Position numbers and translations under genes: made by a program. A stretch of 7,076 nt of DNA, from positions 1-7,076 of the forward strand of contig DAIRGS010000364.1 in assembly GCA_036794395.1 (NCBI GenBank), read 5' to 3'. Positions 5,849 to 7,076 of this stretch are shown here, one piece after another (the stretch's first letter is position 1; every line of letters begins with the position of its first letter). The notes beneath the pieces were generated by a model. The model was not told the DNA's origin. It worked only from the letters and a program-made list of their open reading frames with translations, and did no database searches. This DNA comes from DASXMX01 sp036794395. GTDB taxonomy: Bacteria > Planctomycetota > Phycisphaerae > Tepidisphaerales > Tepidisphaeraceae.

Positions 5849-6030
5849 GGGCTGATGAAAACACGACGGTTTTCACTGATCGCACTCGTCCAGCTTTTGT
5901 TGCGCACGAAGGAAGCGCGCCTTCCGGCCCCCTCTCCCGGAGGGAGAGGGGGCAAGAAGGCGCGCGTCAAATCGCGCAACAAAACCTGGCCGAACGCGAT
6001 CTTTGAAAAGGGACTGGTTTTCATCAGCCC
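5849..6030. mobile_element. MITE-like palindromic element with terminal inverted repeats
   Basis: The ends gggctgatgaaaac (5849-5862) and gttttcatcagccc (6017-6030) are perfect 14-bp inverted repeats. The two arms continue to match when folded (cttttgttgcgc, gcgcgccttc) at roughly three bases in four. They meet at a perfect central hairpin, 11-bp C/G-rich stem with loop gga at 5928-5952. A 12-bp direct repeat agccgcagggtg flanks the element (5838-5849 and 6031-6042) and could be a target duplication, although the agcc part also follows the copy at 97, so the true boundary is uncertain. It encodes no transposase. The right half is a near copy of 1-97. The outer gggcTGATGA places tandem stop codons in frames entering from both sides. 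Confidence 0.75.
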
Positions 6031-6095
6031 AGCCGCAGGGTGTCGAGGAAAGTTCCGATGCCCTGACCCTGGGTTTCGACATATAGAATTTTAAA

Positions 6096-6379
6096 ATGCG
6101 CATCAATTCTTTCATCTGGCCCGAAGAGCGGACCGAGCACATTGCCCGGCATGGCGTGACACCCCAAGAAGTGGAAGAGGCGTGCTTCGGGCAGGCCTTG
6201 GTGCAGCGGGGGAAATCCGAAGGCGAAAATCCGGTATACTATGTCCTCGGTCAGACCGAGGCGGGCCGCTATTTGTTCTGCGTGGTCATCGGCTTTCCCG
6301 ACGGCACGGGTGCCCCGTAACCGCGCGGGAGATGACCAAGAAGGAGAAACGTCGTTACAAAAAGTGGAAAGACCGATGA
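6096..6379 (+). pseudogene. BrnT-like toxin gene with a one-base frameshift
   Basis: The first 71 codons read MRINSFIWPEERTEHIARHG, VTPQEVEEACFG and so on to YYVLGQTEAGRYLFCVVIGFPDG. This matches the BrnT-type/DUF4258-like toxins ('W.eeR.eHIarHGVtp.EVEEv'), RelE-fold ribonucleases of type II modules. In this frame it ends at TAA 6318-6320 (74 aa). The family's C-terminal block, PVTAREMTKKEKRRYKKWKDR, is present immediately afterwards in the -1 frame and stops at 6377-6379. Restoring one base at about 6309-6311 gives ...PDGTGCPVTAREM... and a normal 94-residue toxin. The intended stop overlaps the antitoxin ATG (ATGA), showing an intact operon design. The cause could be a real inactivating deletion or a sequencing error in GGGTGCCCC. 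There is no clear ribosome binding site; the start follows an AT-rich tract. Confidence 0.8.
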
Positions 6380-6657
6380 AAAAAACAAAGCTGCCAAAAA
6401 CCGATTCGATACAGAAGCTGGCCGAGTTCTGGGACATCCATGACCTGACCGATTTTGGAGACGAGCTTCAAGAGGTCGCTAAGCCCGCTTTTGCTCGCGG
6501 CAGCGCGATCAAAGTGCGTTTGGAATCGCGCGACCTCGCGGCGGTCGAGCGGCTGGCCCGAACCAAAGGCGTTTCACGAGAACAACTCGTCCGCGCCTGG
6601 GTGTTGCAACGAATCGCCCGCCGCAACAACGCTCGTCCCACCAAACGCTCCGCGTGA
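6376..6657 (+). CDS. CopG-family type II antitoxin (93 aa)
   Basis: This encodes 93 residues: KLPKTDSIQKLAEFWDIHDL then TDFGDELQEV near the N-terminus, typical of the CopG_antitoxin family ('DSIqelAeFWDtHDltDFedeleeV'), followed by a ribbon-helix-helix-like half (IKVRLESRDLAAVERLARTK, GVSREQLVRAWVLQRI). Such proteins neutralise the cognate ribonuclease toxin and usually repress the shared promoter. The ATG at 6376 overlaps the frameshifted toxin's restored stop by 4 nt, so translation was probably coupled; toxin-first order is the BrnT/BrnA arrangement. A longer in-frame reading from 6241 is the toxin gene read in another frame and is rejected. The antitoxin looks intact, although the toxin is broken. 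With translation of the toxin now stopping at 6320, coupling should be weakened. Confidence 0.87.
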   Translation: MKKTKLPKTDSIQKLAEFWDIHDLTDFGDELQEVAKPAFARGSAIKVRLESRDLAAVERLARTKGVSREQLVRAWVLQRIARRNNARPTKRSA

Positions 6658-6690
6658 GAGCATCGTGCCATACACGACGCGAATACTCAC
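6658..6690 (-). pseudogene. Possible N-terminal stub of a PIN-type toxin
   Basis: Starting with GTG at 6688-6690, overlapping the upstream antitoxin stop by 4 nt (GTGA), the minus strand encodes VSIRVVYGTML. It then reaches the reverse complement of the convergent CopG antitoxin's stop codon and continues as nonsense to a stop within that gene. PIN-family toxins commonly begin 'm.RVVyDtm.fl', where the Asp is a catalytic metal ligand; here that position would be Gly. The overlap geometry is exactly that expected for an antitoxin-toxin pair. The evidence is only about eight informative residues, so this is tentative. Confidence 0.38.
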
Positions 6691-6971
6691 GCCGATTTCG
6701 CTTTCCGCTCCCTGCGATGGGCCTCAATCTCGCCCCGGAAGAAATCGTCGAGTTCCTCGTCACTCATTCCGCTTTCGGCAACCTGCTTGCGGAAGGACGC
6801 GAGCGCTTCATCCACCGTCGGTCGGGTGACGGCCTGCTCAATGAGCTCGGACGCGACGGCAGCCACGTCCTGGCCGCTTTCCGCCGCTCGCGGGGCATGC
6901 TTCTCGCTGGCCTGCTTGGAAAGCCGCAGTTTCATCGCCAGTTCGGTCGTGTGCGGGATGGTTGTTGCCAT
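6687..6971 (-). CDS. Putative antitoxin, ribbon-helix-helix-like (94 aa), orphan
   Basis: This encodes 94 residues. The start MATTIPHTTELAMKLRLSKQ, then AAESGQDVAAVASELIEQAV, resembles a ribbon-helix-helix or SpoVT-like DNA-binding antitoxin N-terminal part. It continues with TRPTVDEALASFRKQVAESGMSDEELDDFF (50-79) and ends in a basic tail RRERKAKSA. Similar small proteins are common in planctomycetes and cyanobacteria directly upstream of PIN-domain toxins; that is recalled, not searched. The expected toxin would start at the overlapping GTG (6690), but only ~11 codons remain before the convergent gene. AGGAG 4 nt before the ATG supports the start. Its stop lies 29 bp from the stop of the convergent CopG antitoxin. 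Confidence 0.72.
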   Translation of the reverse strand: MATTIPHTTELAMKLRLSKQASEKHAPRAAESGQDVAAVASELIEQAVTRPTVDEALASFRKQVAESGMSDEELDDFFRGEIEAHRRERKAKSA

Positions 6972-6975
6972 ACCA

Positions 6976-6980
6976 CTCCT
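6976..6980 (-). promoter_or_regulatory. Ribosome binding site of the orphan antitoxin
   Basis: The minus strand reads AGGAG, 4 nt before the ATG at 6969-6971. The promoter must lie in 6985-7076; no convincing pair of boxes was found there. Confidence 0.65.
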
Positions 6981-7076
6981 GTTTAAGAACCTACCACAAG
7001 GGAAGGGATCGAAACGGGGACGCAGCTAGTGCTTTGTCACACAATGATTTTAGGGTAAATCGACTTGAGTTTGACG

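Noticed and set aside
5508..5885. 125-codon minus-strand frame beginning with ATG at 5885
   Set aside because: Only the last ~36 codons look like a protein family; the rest is antisense to the MarR remnant and part of the palindrome.
5928..5952. Rho-independent terminator at the perfect hairpin
   Set aside because: No T-run follows on either strand, and the hairpin is the centre of a larger palindromic element.
6309..6320. Programmed -1 frameshift site in the toxin gene
   Set aside because: No X-XXY-YYZ slippery heptamer or clear downstream pseudoknot was seen; a one-base loss or sequencing error explains it more simply.
6024..6437. 137-codon minus-strand frame ending GQGIGTFLDTLRLG
   Set aside because: It is mostly antisense to the BrnT-like gene. 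The ending looked like a gene tail, but I cannot match it to a family, and its stop comes from the palindrome end.

Overview
The window looks like a GC-rich bacterial chromosome segment, most likely from a planctomycete of the Pirellulales type. That placement is inference: it rests on the protein flavour (a Tat-exported orphan family, a ~70-residue 'LRSSPEGYAHFLRRN' protein, a PQQ-propeller tail, BrnT/CopG-type toxin-antitoxin genes) and on many G-rich, palindromic interspersed repeats between genes. No rRNA or tRNA gene is visible.

Layout. Positions 1-97 are one arm of an interspersed palindromic repeat. Positions 177-4723 hold an ordered, entirely minus-strand block, read right to left: a MoaD-type sulfur carrier (4478-4723), an M17 leucyl aminopeptidase (2842-4401), a PhzF-family isomerase-like protein (2044-2832), a large Tat-exported protein of unknown function (430-1995) and a small conserved protein (177-392). 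The aminopeptidase and PhzF genes are 9 bp apart and surely cotranscribed. The others have short gaps, and candidate internal promoters precede pepA and the Tat gene. No single pathway joins them: molybdopterin sulfur transfer, peptide turnover and a PhzF-type isomerase appear as neighbours rather than one pathway.

From 4724 to about 7076 the window becomes accessory and decayed. It holds about 780 bp of non-coding DNA with G-rich hairpins and four copies of an 18-nt repeat in mirror arrangement. Next is a junction where two genes that once diverged have both lost their 5' ends (PQQ-propeller tail on minus, MarR tail on plus). A MITE-like palindrome of about 180 bp follows, matching the repeat at position 1. 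Two colliding toxin-antitoxin remnants come last: a BrnT-like toxin gene broken by one missing base, with an intact CopG-type antitoxin, and a convergent orphan antitoxin whose PIN-type toxin seems reduced to its first ~11 codons.

The most notable signals are the double-truncation junction at ~5610-5617, the toxin frameshift at ~6310, the toxin stub ending exactly at the other module's stop codon, and the repeat families. I see no convincing complete novel system; the region reads as a site of repeated rearrangement beside a stable gene block.
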